The notes under the pieces were generated by a model that saw only the letters and a list, made by a program, of their open reading frames with translations, was not told where the DNA came from and made no database searches. Below, piece by piece: positions 63,904 to 64,000 of a DNA stretch of 64,000 nucleotides. The stretch comes from Pseudomonadota bacterium. GTDB taxonomy: Bacteria; Pseudomonadota; Alphaproteobacteria; Sphingomonadales; Sphingomonadaceae. The stretch is from positions 1 to 64,000 of the forward strand of contig JAEXFD010000023.1 of NCBI GenBank assembly GCA_023400405.1, in the 5' to 3' direction. A program made the position numbers and the translations under genes. Within the stretch, counting starts at the first letter, position 1. Each line of letters opens with the position of its first letter.

Positions 63904-64000
63904 GTGGATCAGGCAAGAAGCTTTTACGGGCGCATCGCCGCAGTGCTGGCCAATCCCGCCTACCCGCACGACCTGCAGGCGCTGCTCGATGCGGCGGCGA
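63904..64000 (+). CDS. 5' end of an unidentified gene
   Basis: A GTG preceded by GGGGGA (six bases) opens a frame with no stop before the window edge. The visible 32 residues begin VDQARSFYGRIAAVLANPAY and look like an acidic, helical protein. It is too short for a family call. The other GTG, two bases earlier, gives an unlikely Trp/Arg/Cys-rich reading. Confidence 0.5.
   Translation, partial: MDQARSFYGRIAAVLANPAYPHDLQALLDAAA

Overview
This is a GC-rich chromosomal segment that looks like Sphingomonas or a close relative in the Sphingomonadaceae (Alphaproteobacteria). The reasons are a large TonB-dependent receptor, the ffh-rpsP-rimM-trmD-rplS ribosome/SRP block, an alphaproteobacterial-style psp locus with sigma-54 control, separate tyrosine and leucine catabolic genes, and dense palindromic intergenic repeats. 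I saw no rRNA, tRNA, CRISPR array, prophage or classical insertion sequence. Most genes look native. The clearest foreign or mobile items are a DUF559 nuclease gene framed by a palindromic repeat and a vapBC pair lodged in the ribosomal block.

Layout. 1-0.4 kb: no gene recognised. 0.4-12.9 kb: mixed metabolism, with a VOC protein, an altronate dehydratase (uxaA) behind a perfect palindrome, an SH3 protein, a 2-hydroxyacid dehydrogenase, a YetF-type membrane protein, a nitronate monooxygenase-like flavoprotein, a GT4 glycosyltransferase, a DUF3617 lipoprotein gene broken by an amber codon, an alpha/beta hydrolase, selO, astD, a Bax-inhibitor-1 protein and a zinc-ribbon protein. 12.9-25.4 kb: a sugar-acid region. 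Two paralogous secreted proteins of about 1000 residues (tandem GH55-like beta-helix plus SMP-30-like propeller) flank a TonB-dependent receptor, next to gluconokinase, a GntR/FCD regulator, a GntP-family permease and a one-domain LuxR regulator. 25.4-30.2 kb: CoA-ester lyase, YbaK protein, an MHS-type transporter with a large insertion, and an FAD protein.

30.2-44.8 kb: aromatic and branched-chain amino-acid breakdown. hppD and hmgA turn 4-hydroxyphenylpyruvate into maleylacetoacetate. ivd and mccBA carry isovaleryl-CoA to 3-methylglutaconyl-CoA, and a MaoC-fold hydratase lies nearby. An M13 peptidase and an alpha/beta hydrolase sit between. 44.9-55.7 kb: rplS, trmD, vapBC, a thioredoxin-reductase-like gene, rimM, rpsP and ffh, then a GGDEF-EVL protein, DUF924, mtaB, ftsY and yciB. 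55.7-63.3 kb: a ClC protein, sodB, pspF, and a long operon of a 36-residue peptide, pspA, pspB, pspC and six further small membrane proteins. 63.4 kb to the end: sufE and the 5' end of an unknown gene.

Points most worth following up: the enlarged psp operon, whose downstream proteins share a C-terminal coiled-coil signature with PspB and PspC; the beta-helix/propeller pair with its receptor, sharing an 18-of-22 upstream element; a palindromic repeat family, one copy of which carries a DUF559 nuclease gene whose last codons are the repeat arm itself; and trmD-rplS translationally coupled to a vapBC toxin-antitoxin module.
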